Shown: piece after piece, positions 33,400 through 43,881 of the stretch
Layout of the letters: every line of letters starts with the position of its first letter
How positions within the stretch are numbered: the stretch's first letter is position 1
Origin: VXRN01 sp963664365
Lineage (GTDB): Bacteria > Chloroflexota > Dehalococcoidia > Lucifugimonadales > UBA1123
NCBI GenBank assembly: GCA_963664365.1
Contig: OY761144.1
Span: 2,170,001 to 2,234,000 of the forward strand
Direction of reading: 5' to 3'
DNA: 64,000 bases
Program-made: the position numbers and the translations under genes
Notes under the pieces: model-generated
The model's input: only the letters and a program-made list of their open reading frames with translations
Databases searched by the model: none
Told to the model about the DNA's origin: nothing

Positions 33400-36300
33400 T
33401 TAGATCCAGTGTCGGCGGCGTTGGAACGGGTAAGTCGGCAGGGCGATTCGACGGCGGGATTCACCCGCAAACAGCCCGGCAAAGGAGATGTCGAGGCCAG
33501 CTTGGTAAGCCGCCGCGACAGCCTTGACGAACCCGTCGGCGGACTTGGGCGACGCGGCATTGCCGTCCGGAGGCATCATGCAGGGAATCGCTACCGGCAC
33601 CCCGGCAGAGTTCGGCGAAGCGTCGTCAATCGCGGCGCTCAGCGTCAAGTCGGGGCCGATCTCCACCACAACGTCAACTCCGATTTCGACCAGCGTCTTC
33701 AGGGAGACAGCGGGATCGGCGGGCCGCCGAGACTGGCGCAGCCAGTGGCTGGCGTCGAGTCCGCCGGGAGACTCGATTACGCGGCCAGTCGCGCCGCCGA
33801 CCATGGGGATAGACGGCTGAGCGGGCGCAATATCGGCGAAGTCCGCTTCCGTACCTTCCGGGGCCGCGGCAAGCCGCAGGCCCTCTTCGAGGCTGAGCGC
33901 TCCGGCGGCGCGGGCCGCGGCCAACTCTCCGAGGCCGTACCCGACTGCCGTGCCGGGACGTATTCCCACGCTCTCCCAGAGCGCGGTCAGCGCGCATTGC
34001 AGGGCGTATGTTGCCGGCCTGCTCCAGGCCGGGTCGCTCAGATCGGCTTCCGATTCGGGCGCGCGGAACATCACGTCCAGCAGCGATACTCCGCGTTCTT
34101 GCCGAATCGACTCGTCGCACCTGTCCAGCACGGCCCGGGCGACAGGCTCGCTCCGATACAGCGCCTCTCCCATACCAGTCCACTGGTCAACGTGCCCAGA
34201 GTACACGAAGGCGACTTTGCTCGGCGCGTCGGGCAGATGCCGGTCCGAAAGGCCATCGGCGTCGGCGAGAGTCCGCAGACTGTCGCGCAACCGCTCGGCA
34301 TCGCTGAAGACGAGTCCGGCGCGGTGTGGGAAGTGGCTCCGGCCCACGCCCGCGGTCCAGGCGAGGTCGGACAGCGTCCCGTCGGACGTAGAGCCGTCTT
34401 CCGCGTCGAGGAACGAAAGGTAACGCTCCGCCAATTCTCGAAGCGCGGCCGGGGACTTCCCCGAAATCGGCAGGAAGCGAACGCCGCGCTCGTCCGATCC
34501 GTCCCCGGACATTGGAATGTCCGCAGTAGAATCCGGCATCGATATGGGAATAGGCTGCGGCGCTCCCGTTAGGCTATGCGCTCCGTTGCTTTCCGTGGAA
34601 GGTGTCGTCGGCTGTCCATAGCCCTCGACCAGGACGTGAGCGTTCGTTCCCGAAAGGCCGAAAGCGTTGACGCCGGCCAGCGGCCCGCGACCGTTTCCGT
34701 TCGGCCAGTCCGTCTTGTCGGACGTTACGCGGACCGGCATTTGGTCCCAGTCGACGTTCGGATTCGGCTCCTGGAAGTGCAGATGCTTGGGTATCATCCC
34801 CTGATTCATAGAGAGGACGGCCTTGATGAAGGCGGCGATTCCGGCCGCCGATTCCGCGTGTCCGATGTTCGACTTGACGGAGCCAACGAGCAATGGGCGT
34901 TCGGCGTCTCGTCCTTTGCCGTAGACCGCCGCCGCCGCGTTCAACTCAATCGGGTCGCCGAGCTGAGACCCAGTCGCGTGGGCCTCCAGATAGTCGACGT
35001 CGGACGGGGAAACGCCCGCCTGGGCCAATGCTTCCTCCATTACGCGCTCCTGGGCGGGCCCGTTGGGCACTGTCAGTCCCGCGCTCGCGCCGTTCTGGTT
35101 GACCGAGGACCCTCGTATCACAGCCCATATGCGGTCGCCGTCGGCCTGCGCTTCGCTCAGTCGTTTCAGCAACACCATTCCGCAACCCTCACCACGGACG
35201 TAGCCGTCGGCGGAGGCGTCGAATGGACTGCAATGCCCGGTTGGCGACAGCATCCCGACGTCCATCATGTACCTGGAAATCGAGGGGGAGAGTATCACGT
35301 TGACCCCACCGGCCAACGCCAAGTCCACTTCGCCCCGTTGCAATCCCACGACCGCCTGATGCACGGCAGCCAGAGAAGAGGCGCAGGCCATGTCTATCGG
35401 CATTGCGGGACCCTCCAGGCCCAGCGCGAAAGCGATCCGACCAACCGCTACGCTCCCGGTTGTGCCGAGGTAGCTATGTTCCTTCTTGGTTGCTTCGATC
35501 AGGTCGCGGTATTCGCTGCCGCCGAGGCCCGCGTACACGCCTGTGCGGCTGCCCCTGAGTTGGTTCGGGTCATACCCGGCATCCTCGATGGCCTCCCAAC
35601 TCGTCTCCAACAACATGCGCTGCTGTGGATCCATCATACGCGCTTCGATTGGCGAGATTCGGAAGAACCGCGAGTCGAACCAATCTATCCCGTCAACGAA
35701 CGCGCCCCGCCGGTATGCTATGTCCTCGGCGTCCGGGTCTCCGACGGCGCCGGTCCACGAACCCGCACCCTGCCGGCCATCCGTTACCGCGTCGGCGCCC
35801 GTTTCCAGAAGCTCCCAGTATGCCGCCAGATCGGCCGCTCCTGGGAAGCGACAAGCCATGCCTACGACCGCGATCTCATCTTCGTCGCTACTCACCTTCA
35901 CGGTGGGTTCAGGGACGGATGGCTCAGGCGTTGACGGAGCATCGCCCACCTCACCAATTTGTCCCAGCTCTTCGGCCAGATGGCGCGCGAGGCTCCCGAT
36001 ATCCGGGTAGTCGAAGACGATGGTGTTGGAGGCGACGTATTCACCGGCGAACGCGCGGTTCAGCCGGTTCCGCAGCTCGACCGCCATCAGCGAGTCCATG
36101 CCCAGGTCGAAGAATCCGACGGTCGGTGACGGCGTCGTGGACAGCCTCAGCACCGCCTGTACCTCATGCTGCAAGAAGTCCACAAGCAGCTCCTCGCGAG
36201 GCGGCGCAGATGCGCCCCGCAATCGGGACAGCACATCTTCCGAGGAAGTCGAGTCATCGGATGTGTCGTCGCCTGCTGATGACAGCATGTCCTCCAGCAA

Positions 36301-39300
36301 TGGCGGACGGTCTTGGACCGCCTCCTCGAACACCGACCAGTCCATGGACATCACGACGGAAGTCGTGGCGTCCTGGCGCACCAACTTTTCGAGCGCCCTG
36401 ATTCCCTGCTGCGGTGTGAACCAGCGGCCTCCGAGCGCCGCTCGCCGGCTCTCGATGCGGTCGCGTTGCTCGGCGGCTTCGCCGATATCCGACCACGCTC
36501 CCCATGCAATGGCCTGTCCCGGAAGGCCCAGCGCGCGGCGGTGACCTGCAAGCTGGTCAAGGAAGGCGTTTGCCGCCGCATGGTTGGCCTGGCCCGGATT
36601 TCCCATGACGCCGACCCGGCTGGAGAAGAGGATGAAGAGGTCGAGGTCGAGGTCGAGGTCCATGGTCGCGCGGTGCAGATGCCAAGCGCCCAGAATCTTC
36701 GGCGACAGCACCTGCTCGAAGCTCTCCCAGGTCTGATTGGTTAGGGCGGCGTCCGCAAGCACGCCCACGCTGTGGACGACGCCGCCAAGTGGCGGCAGCT
36801 TGGCGTCGATGCGTTCCAACATCGCGTCGATTGCCGCGGAGTCGGTCACGTCCGCCAGTTCGACCTCGATCCTAACCCCACTTTGGCGCAGCGCATCGAT
36901 AGCTTCTTCAGCCTCGGGATCGGGATCTCGACGGCCGTTCAGCACGATTGCGCCGGCGCCATTGTTCGCCAGCCATTCGGCAACCGCGATTCCGATGCCG
37001 CCCATGCCGCCGGTCACGAGGTAGGTTCGGTCCTGCCGTAGCTGGCCTCTCATTAGAGGCGGCGGCGTCAGGACGATCTTTCCCACGTGCCTGGCCGATC
37101 TCATGAACCCCAGCGCGGCCCCTGCTTCGGCTAACGGCCACCTGCTGTGGATGATCGGCTTCAACTCTCCCGTCGAAACCCGCGCCATTACGTCTCGCAA
37201 CACCTCTCCAACCCACGCGGGTTCGGTCTTCTTCAGAACGTCCAACTCCAAGATGTCGTAGGCCACGTCCGGGCGCAACGCGGCCATCTCTTCATTACTC
37301 AGGATGTCCCTTCTGGCCAGCTCGACAAACCGACCGCCGCGCGCCAGACAGGACAGGCTCGCGTCGATGAAGCCTTCGCTCGTGAGGCTGTTGAGCGCTA
37401 CGTGGACGCCCTCGCCTCCGGTGGCTTCGAGGATTTCCTGGCCAAACTTGGTCTGTCGGCTGTCGAAGATGTGCTTCACGCCGAGTGACCGCAGATATTC
37501 CTGCTTGGGCGCGCTGGCAGTGGCGAACACCTCCGCTCCCGCGGCTTGCGCCAACTGGATGGCGGCGAGCCCTACTCCACCCGCGCCCGCGTGAATCAGC
37601 ACGCGGTCTCCGGCTTCCAGTCCCGAGTACTGGTACGAAAGGGCGGCAGACACGAACGCGCTGGGGATGGTGGCCAGCGCCGACACGGACATCCCCGAAG
37701 GGGCCGCAGTCACCAACTCCTCTCTCGTGACCATTTCCGGCGCGAACGCGCCGAACCCCAGTCCAACGACGCGGTCACCGACGGATACGCTTGAAACGTC
37801 GGAGCCAATGTCGAGAACATATCCGCACATCTCCCTGCCCAAGTCTCCCTCTTCAATGAAGCCGAGCGAGCGGAACACATCCCAGAAGTTTAGCCCGGTG
37901 GCCTCGACCGAAACGCGAACCTCCTTTGGCTCCAGGGTTCGCGGTGGGAGTTGCTTGATCTCGGGACTCTCGAACACGCCATTGCGGTCGGGGGCAAGCA
38001 CCCAAGACGAATCCTCCGGCAGGTCCAACCGCTCAGCCGCGTCGACCGTACGGACTAAACGCGCCGTCAGGCGGCGTCCGGAGCGGTACGCGATGTGGTT
38101 CTCCGAGTCGGGATACAGCAGCTCATTTACGAGGTCGTCCAGAGAAGGCGACGCGCCGGGGTCCAGATCGATCATTCTCGGCTGCATATGGGGCGCTTCC
38201 AGACCTACCACCTTGCCCAGGCCCCAGAGAATAGCACCCGCAAGCTCCCCATTTTGCTCACGCTCCAGCACCTGCGCGCCGCGCGTGACAAACCAGATGC
38301 CGTTTTCCGGCACCACGTCGGATTCGGCCACGCCCTGCACCAGAGCAAGGGCGCTCGCTCCGATGTCTCTCACGTCCTCGGCAATCTCCGACGTGGCGGC
38401 CTGCGGCCCGTGACCTTCCAGCGCCCGGAGATGCACCACGCCGTTGAATGGAACATCTTGGGGCAGACCCTCGATCAGGGTTCGCCACGACTCGCGACTC
38501 TCCGCCATATCCCTGCCCGCAAGTACGACCGTCTGGTTCCGTGCCGCCAACTTCTCAGCGAGCTCTTCAGCAACGCCGATACGGTCAGCCGTCAGAACCC
38601 ACACTCCGGGAGGCTCGGTTACCTGCGCCGGACCCTGCGCGACTATCACTCCCTTGTCCAGCATTTCATGTGAGAATGAGTCGTCAACTCCCAGGACTTC
38701 GACTCCCTCGAATCCAACGTTACCTAGCGCGCGGCTCCACACAGAGGGACCCGCGAGAGCGTGGTGCGGTCGGTAGTGAGTGTCGGCGAACCGCCACCAG
38801 CCGTCCAACTGGCCGAAAGTGAGGTCCATCCACCCCAGACCGCGAAGATTTTCGAGCGCCACCAGGTGACCCGACGGCGCGAGCAGCGCGTTGCAGTGCG
38901 CGAGCGTTTCCTCCAGATAGCGAGTCGCGTGAAGCACGTTGGAGGCGATCAAGAGGTCGTATCCGTGGGAATCGAAGCCCTGAGCGATTGGATCCTTCTC
39001 GATATCCAACGGTCGGTACTCGATGCAACCGTCGCCGTCGCCGAACCGCGCCTCCGCCTCGGCGAAGAAGCCCGCAGAGATGTCCGTGTATGTGTAGTCG
39101 AACCGCCCTTCTGGAAGCTCCGGCAGCACGGACGCGGTCGCGGACCCCGTGCCCGCCCCCACCTCGATCACCCTGAGTCGCCGTCCTTCGGGCAGTCCCT
39201 CTACCAACGCTTGAACCGCCTCAGCCAGCATCCGGTTGGCGGCGCGCGCAACCGGCGCTTTGAGGTATAGGTCCGCCGCCGTCGGTTCTCCGCTGCTGAA

Positions 39301-42300
39301 CAGCAACGTAAGCGGGTCCTCCTGACCACGAAGCACATCGGCCAGGGCACGGCCCGACCGCCTGAACAGCCCTATTTCGGTTAGGCCATCGGGATATTTC
39401 GCAGTCATCCCGGCGGCGAACTCTTCAAGATCGTGCGGCATGACTTCCGGCAACGGGTCTTCTGATCCAATGAGTACGGTAAAGCCGTCGTCCGTTTCCT
39501 TCAGAACCCCTGACCATGCCTGCATTTCGAGCATCCGACGGAAGAGGCGGGCGTGTTCCGGCAGGACATTCAGCCGTTGCCTCAGATCGTCGGGGTCCAC
39601 TGCCTCTCCTGTCACGCGCCTCCAACCGAGATCTTCCAATGTCGAGAGCGCGCGGGACCACGACCATCGCTCAAGGTCGGCGAGCAGGGCGTTCCTGCCC
39701 TGAGGGTCGACTCCCGCGTCGGTCAGATACTCGGTGAACAGCTGTGACCGCGCGGCGACCTCTGCCGGGCTGGGAAGGAAGTCAGCCGATTCAATTCCGG
39801 GTGGGAGGTCTCGGTCGCGCCAAGTGACCTCATACAGCAGGTCATCTACACCTTCAAATGCCGAGAGGAGCGCGGCCCGCGTGGCCCGCTTCACCGTGTA
39901 TCCACTGAACTCGCCGATGAGAACTCCGTTCGGGTCGTAGATACGCAGTTCTCCGCTGAGTACCTCAGGCGGATCGTTCGATTCGCTTTCAGACTCCTGG
40001 GAGGACTCGCTCATGAGCACATGGCAGACCACCCGGTCCGGCAGCCGCCCCTTCAGCCACAATCGCTCCCAAGCGAAAGGCAGATATGTTGCCTCATCAG
40101 GGCCGCCGGTCATGTTTCGCGCGACACCGACCATTTGGAAGCAACCGTCCATCACCAAAGGATGCACGTCCAGGTCGTTACGGCCCAGAGCTTCCGGCAG
40201 AATCACCTCGCCCAACGCCTCCCCAGGTCCGGACCAGACCTTCCCCAGAGTGCGGAAGAACGGTCCGAGATCGATTCCGGTGGCGACTTTGGCACGATAG
40301 TAGTCCGGCACATTGGCCGGCGACAGGCGGGCCTTCAGCCCTTCCAGATCGACTGCACCACCGGCATCCGGCAACGTTGCACCTGACGATACGCGCCCTT
40401 CCACGTGCATCGTCCATTCATTCTCAGGCCCTTTGCTGAATATCTGGACACTGGTAGATGACGCCTGCTCGGAGTCGTCGAGGACGACCTGGACTTTCCT
40501 GCCTTCTTCCCCCGTTTCGTCCTGGGAGTCGTTCTCGGGAAAGACCAGCGGGTTGTGCAACTGGAAGTCCTCTACCACAACAGAGCCGTTCCCCTCCGCG
40601 AGCGACGCGGAGGCCGCCATGGCCCCGTAGAGCGCGCCCGGCGCGACGAGTCGTCCGAAGACGCGGTGGTCATTCAGCCAGGCCGGATCCGAAGGGAACA
40701 CTTCCGTCTCAAACATGATCTCGCCACGAGCGGACTCATGCCGGACGCCCAGCAAGGGGTGACCCGCGCTCTGACGCCTTGTCTTCGTTTGACCAACCCA
40801 GTAGCGCTCGCGCTGGAACGGGTAGCCGGGCAGCGAGATGCGACGACGCTTTTCCCCCGCATACAGCCCTTCGAAGGAGACGGCCAGCCCGGCATCGTAG
40901 GCTTCTGCGACCGCATCGATGAAGCTGCTCTCAGGTTCGGATGAAGAACCGTCTCTGGGCGGACGTCTAAGGCTGGCAAGCACGGCCGGGCCTTGCGCCG
41001 ATTCGGGCCAGGCCAGTGTCGCCATCGGCCCCAGCACCGAGTGGGGGCCTATCTCAATAACCAGATCGACACCTTGCTCCGCCATCGCTTTCACGCCGCT
41101 TGCAAACGCCACAGGCTCACGGGCATGTCGTCTCCAGTAGGCGGAGTCGAGGGCCATTCCGGGCTCAACCGCGCGCCCGGTGAGGTTGCTGATTACGGTC
41201 AGGGTGGGAGAGCCAATCGCCGCGCCTCTCAGGGAGTCTGCGAGATCATCCAGGGCCGGCTCCACAAGCGCGCTGTGGAACGCCTTGGTCGTGTTCAAGC
41301 GCCTTGCGCGTACTTCTTCTGATTCAAAATGACTTAGGATTGCCTCGATGTCCGCAACCGGACCGCTCACCACCTGGTGCGCGCCGTTGTCTCCGGCGAT
41401 GCTCAGCCCGACGCCGTTGGAAGACTGATTCATCTCCTCGACCACCGCGCCCACCTGATCCGCCGGCGCAAAGACCGCGGCCATAGCGCCCTGCTCGATT
41501 CCGGATAGCAGGGCGCCCCGGGTAGCGGCGAACCGCATCCCGTCTTCCAGGCTGAACACCCCGGCCGCCTGCGCCGCCGCCAGTTCTCCAACGCTGTGTC
41601 CCAGTACCACGCTGGGACGGATGCCCACGCTGGCCCACAGCGCCGTCAGGGCGGATTCAAGCGCATAGAGGGCAGGCTGCTCCCACGCCGTGTCGCCTAG
41701 GTCTTCATTCGCCCCACCTCTGCCGAACATCACGTCCAGCAGAGAGGCCCCTCTCACCTCTCGGAATACCTCTTCGCAGCGGTCCATAACCGCCCTGACA
41801 ACCGGCTCAGTCTCGTAAAGGGCACGCCCCATGCCGACCCACTGGCTGCCCTGCCCGGTATAGACGAACGCCACCTTGGATGGCGTGCGCGTCTGCCCGC
41901 CCGTGTCTGAGTCAGCCAACTCGCTGAGCCGCTCCCGCAGCGACTCGGCATCGTGGAACACCGCGCTCGCCCGGTGATCGAAGTGGCTCCGCCCGACGCC
42001 TGCCGTCCATGCCATGTCCGACAGAATGGAATCTGAATCGGCAGATTTGGAGGAAAGCTCCCCGCGCCTCTCGTCGAGCCAAGACAGATACCGCTTTGCA
42101 ACATCCCGGAGCGCGCCCGGCGACTTGCCCGACAGGGGCAGGAAGCGGGTGGCGCGATGACCAAACTTTTCTTCCGGCGAAGGCGGATCGGTCACGTGGG
42201 CCGGCAGCGAAACCGCCACGGCCTGCCCTGAGCCCACAGGCCAATGTTCTCGATTGAGTTTGCCTTCCCTGTCGCGATGTTCCTCGAGCACAACGTGGGC

Positions 42301-43626
42301 GTTGGTGCCGGATATCCCGAAAGAGTTCACCCCCGCCAGTCCTGGCCGCTGACGACCACGGGGCCACTCAGTCATATCTGAGGTCACCCGTATCGGCAGG
42401 CTGTTCCAGTCGAGACTCGGGTCCGGATTGTGGAAGTGCAAGTGTTTGGGGATGACACCACGCTCCAGCGTCATTACCGCCTTGATAAATCCGGCGATTC
42501 CAGCAGCGCACTCCAAATGTCCGATGTTGGTCTTAACGGAACCGACCAGAAGTGGTTGGTCGGCTTGACGGCCCCGGCTGTACACATCGGCGACCGCGTT
42601 GATCTCGATAGGGTCGCCCACTGCCGTGCCGGTTCCGTGCGCCTCCAGGTAGTCGACATCCTCTGGGAGGACGCCCGCGTCGGAGAGCGCCGCTTCCATC
42701 ACCTGTACCAGCGCAGGCGGATTTGGGACTGTCAGGCCGACGCTGGCCCCTCCGTGATTCACCGCCGTGCCTCGGACTACCGCCCAGATCCGATCTCCGT
42801 CCGCCTCAGCCTCGCTCAGCCTCTTCAGGACGACGACTCCGCACCCTTCTCCCCGCACGTAGCCATCCGCGGAGGCGTCGAACGCCTTGCACTGCCCCTC
42901 AGGGGACAGCATCATCGACTCCGCGCGCAGTTCATGTACGCGGCTGTTCAGGATGACCTGAACTCCACCCACAATGGCTAGGTCCGCCTTGCCCTGCCGT
43001 AGGTCGGCCACTGCGTCATTTACCGCCACGAGGGACGCCGCGCAGGCCGCGTCGACCGCCTTTGCCGGTCCCATTAGACCAAGCACGAATGAGACTCGCC
43101 CGCAGGTACCGTTCAGGTTGGTGCCGCTGAGCGCGTAGAGAGACCCGGCAGCCTCCGTAGGCCTGATTGAGTCAAGGACGAGCATCCTGTACTCGTCGTT
43201 GCTGAGTCCGGTGTAAACGCCGGTGCGGCTTCCCTTCAGTCCGTCAGGATCTATCCCGGCGTCTTCGAGAGCCTGCCAACTCGTCTCGAGCATCATGCGC
43301 TGCTGTGGGTCCAGCAGCTCCGCCTCGACGGGCGAGATTCGGAAGAACTGGGCGTCGAACTGATCGATCCCGTCGACGAAGGCGCTGTATCGACACGCCT
43401 CGTGCTGAGAGGCGGGATCAACGAAGAGATCGCCGAAGCGTTCCGCGCCGGGACCTGAGACGCTCTCGGTCACCGAGTTCCTGCCCTCCGCCAACAGTCG
43501 CCAGAAAGCGTTCAAATCCTCCGCGCCGGGGAACTTGCACGCCATGCCGACAATGGCAATCGGCTCTCCGCTTGTGGTCCCGGAGGCCGGTTGTCTCAGT
43601 GGGTTCGGGTACTCATTTGACGCCAT
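33400..43626 (-). CDS. Type I polyketide synthase, KS-AT-DH-MT-ER-KR-ACP-KS-AT(inactive)
   Basis: A 3,408-residue multienzyme that builds a carbon chain from malonyl-type units. Domains with rough residues: KS 20-445 (Cys in VDAACAASL; EAHGTGTAVGD; TNIGHLE), AT 580-875 (TGQGSQW, GHSVG; TKAFHSA, which suggests malonyl), DH 955-1245 (HRVFGRLVAPG; LVMDGCFQ), C-methyltransferase 1290-1650 (VIEVGAGTGSATA), linker, ER 1870-2190 (HAGAGGVGLAAIQLA), KR 2195-2430 (VTGGMGGIGI; GQANHAAANAF, His where Tyr is usual), ACP 2475-2550 (DLGMDSLMAVEL), KS 2580-3000 (MACASSLAAV), AT-like 3135-3340 (GYGLG, no Ser, about 90 residues shorter). One complete fully reducing methylating module is followed by an extra KS without its own ACP. 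Start MASNEYPNP follows GGGAGA. The product is unknown; a reduced methyl-branched acyl chain is the simplest guess. Confidence 0.93.
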   Translation of the reverse strand: MASNEYPNPLRQPASGTTSGEPIAIVGMACKFPGAEDLNAFWRLLAEGRNSVTESVSGPGAERFGDLFVDPASQHEACRYSAFVDGIDQFDAQFFRISPVEAELLDPQQRMMLETSWQALEDAGIDPDGLKGSRTGVYTGLSNDEYRMLVLDSIRPTEAAGSLYALSGTNLNGTCGRVSFVLGLMGPAKAVDAACAASLVAVNDAVADLRQGKADLAIVGGVQVILNSRVHELRAESMMLSPEGQCKAFDASADGYVRGEGCGVVVLKRLSEAEADGDRIWAVVRGTAVNHGGASVGLTVPNPPALVQVMEAALSDAGVLPEDVDYLEAHGTGTAVGDPIEINAVADVYSRGRQADQPLLVGSVKTNIGHLECAAGIAGFIKAVMTLERGVIPKHLHFHNPDPSLDWNSLPIRVTSDMTEWPRGRQRPGLAGVNSFGISGTNAHVVLEEHRDREGKLNREHWPVGSGQAVAVSLPAHVTDPPSPEEKFGHRATRFLPLSGKSPGALRDVAKRYLSWLDERRGELSSKSADSDSILSDMAWTAGVGRSHFDHRASAVFHDAESLRERLSELADSDTGGQTRTPSKVAFVYTGQGSQWVGMGRALYETEPVVRAVMDRCEEVFREVRGASLLDVMFGRGGANEDLGDTAWEQPALYALESALTALWASVGIRPSVVLGHSVGELAAAQAAGVFSLEDGMRFAATRGALLSGIEQGAMAAVFAPADQVGAVVEEMNQSSNGVGLSIAGDNGAHQVVSGPVADIEAILSHFESEEVRARRLNTTKAFHSALVEPALDDLADSLRGAAIGSPTLTVISNLTGRAVEPGMALDSAYWRRHAREPVAFASGVKAMAEQGVDLVIEIGPHSVLGPMATLAWPESAQGPAVLASLRRPPRDGSSSEPESSFIDAVAEAYDAGLAVSFEGLYAGEKRRRISLPGYPFQRERYWVGQTKTRRQSAGHPLLGVRHESARGEIMFETEVFPSDPAWLNDHRVFGRLVAPGALYGAMAASASLAEGNGSVVVEDFQLHNPLVFPENDSQDETGEEGRKVQVVLDDSEQASSTSVQIFSKGPENEWTMHVEGRVSSGATLPDAGGAVDLEGLKARLSPANVPDYYRAKVATGIDLGPFFRTLGKVWSGPGEALGEVILPEALGRNDLDVHPLVMDGCFQMVGVARNMTGGPDEATYLPFAWERLWLKGRLPDRVVCHVLMSESSQESESESNDPPEVLSGELRIYDPNGVLIGEFSGYTVKRATRAALLSAFEGVDDLLYEVTWRDRDLPPGIESADFLPSPAEVAARSQLFTEYLTDAGVDPQGRNALLADLERWSWSRALSTLEDLGWRRVTGEAVDPDDLRQRLNVLPEHARLFRRMLEMQAWSGVLKETDDGFTVLIGSEDPLPEVMPHDLEEFAAGMTAKYPDGLTEIGLFRRSGRALADVLRGQEDPLTLLFSSGEPTAADLYLKAPVARAANRMLAEAVQALVEGLPEGRRLRVIEVGAGTGSATASVLPELPEGRFDYTYTDISAGFFAEAEARFGDGDGCIEYRPLDIEKDPIAQGFDSHGYDLLIASNVLHATRYLEETLAHCNALLAPSGHLVALENLRGLGWMDLTFGQLDGWWRFADTHYRPHHALAGPSVWSRALGNVGFEGVEVLGVDDSFSHEMLDKGVIVAQGPAQVTEPPGVWVLTADRIGVAEELAEKLAARNQTVVLAGRDMAESRESWRTLIEGLPQDVPFNGVVHLRALEGHGPQAATSEIAEDVRDIGASALALVQGVAESDVVPENGIWFVTRGAQVLEREQNGELAGAILWGLGKVVGLEAPHMQPRMIDLDPGASPSLDDLVNELLYPDSENHIAYRSGRRLTARLVRTVDAAERLDLPEDSSWVLAPDRNGVFESPEIKQLPPRTLEPKEVRVSVEATGLNFWDVFRSLGFIEEGDLGREMCGYVLDIGSDVSSVSVGDRVVGLGFGAFAPEMVTREELVTAAPSGMSVSALATIPSAFVSAALSYQYSGLEAGDRVLIHAGAGGVGLAAIQLAQAAGAEVFATASAPKQEYLRSLGVKHIFDSRQTKFGQEILEATGGEGVHVALNSLTSEGFIDASLSCLARGGRFVELARRDILSNEEMAALRPDVAYDILELDVLKKTEPAWVGEVLRDVMARVSTGELKPIIHSRWPLAEAGAALGFMRSARHVGKIVLTPPPLMRGQLRQDRTYLVTGGMGGIGIAVAEWLANNGAGAIVLNGRRDPDPEAEEAIDALRQSGVRIEVELADVTDSAAIDAMLERIDAKLPPLGGVVHSVGVLADAALTNQTWESFEQVLSPKILGAWHLHRATMDLDLDLDLFILFSSRVGVMGNPGQANHAAANAFLDQLAGHRRALGLPGQAIAWGAWSDIGEAAEQRDRIESRRAALGGRWFTPQQGIRALEKLVRQDATTSVVMSMDWSVFEEAVQDRPPLLEDMLSSAGDDTSDDSTSSEDVLSRLRGASAPPREELLVDFLQHEVQAVLRLSTTPSPTVGFFDLGMDSLMAVELRNRLNRAFAGEYVASNTIVFDYPDIGSLARHLAEELGQIGEVGDAPSTPEPSVPEPTVKVSSDEDEIAVVGMACRFPGAADLAAYWELLETGADAVTDGRQGAGSWTGAVGDPDAEDIAYRRGAFVDGIDWFDSRFFRISPIEARMMDPQQRMLLETSWEAIEDAGYDPNQLRGSRTGVYAGLGGSEYRDLIEATKKEHSYLGTTGSVAVGRIAFALGLEGPAMPIDMACASSLAAVHQAVVGLQRGEVDLALAGGVNVILSPSISRYMMDVGMLSPTGHCSPFDASADGYVRGEGCGMVLLKRLSEAQADGDRIWAVIRGSSVNQNGASAGLTVPNGPAQERVMEEALAQAGVSPSDVDYLEAHATGSQLGDPIELNAAAAVYGKGRDAERPLLVGSVKSNIGHAESAAGIAAFIKAVLSMNQGMIPKHLHFQEPNPNVDWDQMPVRVTSDKTDWPNGNGRGPLAGVNAFGLSGTNAHVLVEGYGQPTTPSTESNGAHSLTGAPQPIPISMPDSTADIPMSGDGSDERGVRFLPISGKSPAALRELAERYLSFLDAEDGSTSDGTLSDLAWTAGVGRSHFPHRAGLVFSDAERLRDSLRTLADADGLSDRHLPDAPSKVAFVYSGHVDQWTGMGEALYRSEPVARAVLDRCDESIRQERGVSLLDVMFRAPESEADLSDPAWSRPATYALQCALTALWESVGIRPGTAVGYGLGELAAARAAGALSLEEGLRLAAAPEGTEADFADIAPAQPSIPMVGGATGRVIESPGGLDASHWLRQSRRPADPAVSLKTLVEIGVDVVVEIGPDLTLSAAIDDASPNSAGVPVAIPCMMPPDGNAASPKSADGFVKAVAAAYQAGLDISFAGLFAGESRRRIALPTYPFQRRRHWI

Positions 43627-43881
43627 TGGGGTTTTCTCCCTGAACTCAGACTCCAATTCCGAAAAGGCCGCTCTTAAATTATTACAAGGGTTGGACGATT
43701 GGTAAAGCGCTCTGACAGGTTTACTCTCCATCTGGCAGCGTGTAACATGCCTGATTTGAAGCAATCCGCTTAAATCGCCCGACCTATACCAGTATCCCAA
43801 AACCTCGGACACGCATGACCATAAAGCAACGGTTGTCCAACCTCAGGCCCGGCCGGATCCGCGCGACGCGCGCATAAGACC

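Noticed and set aside
43627..43881. Possible purine riboswitch before the permease
   Set aside because: I could not find the three-helix core or its conserved loop bases; only a loose GGTTGGAC/GTCCAACC inverted repeat is present.
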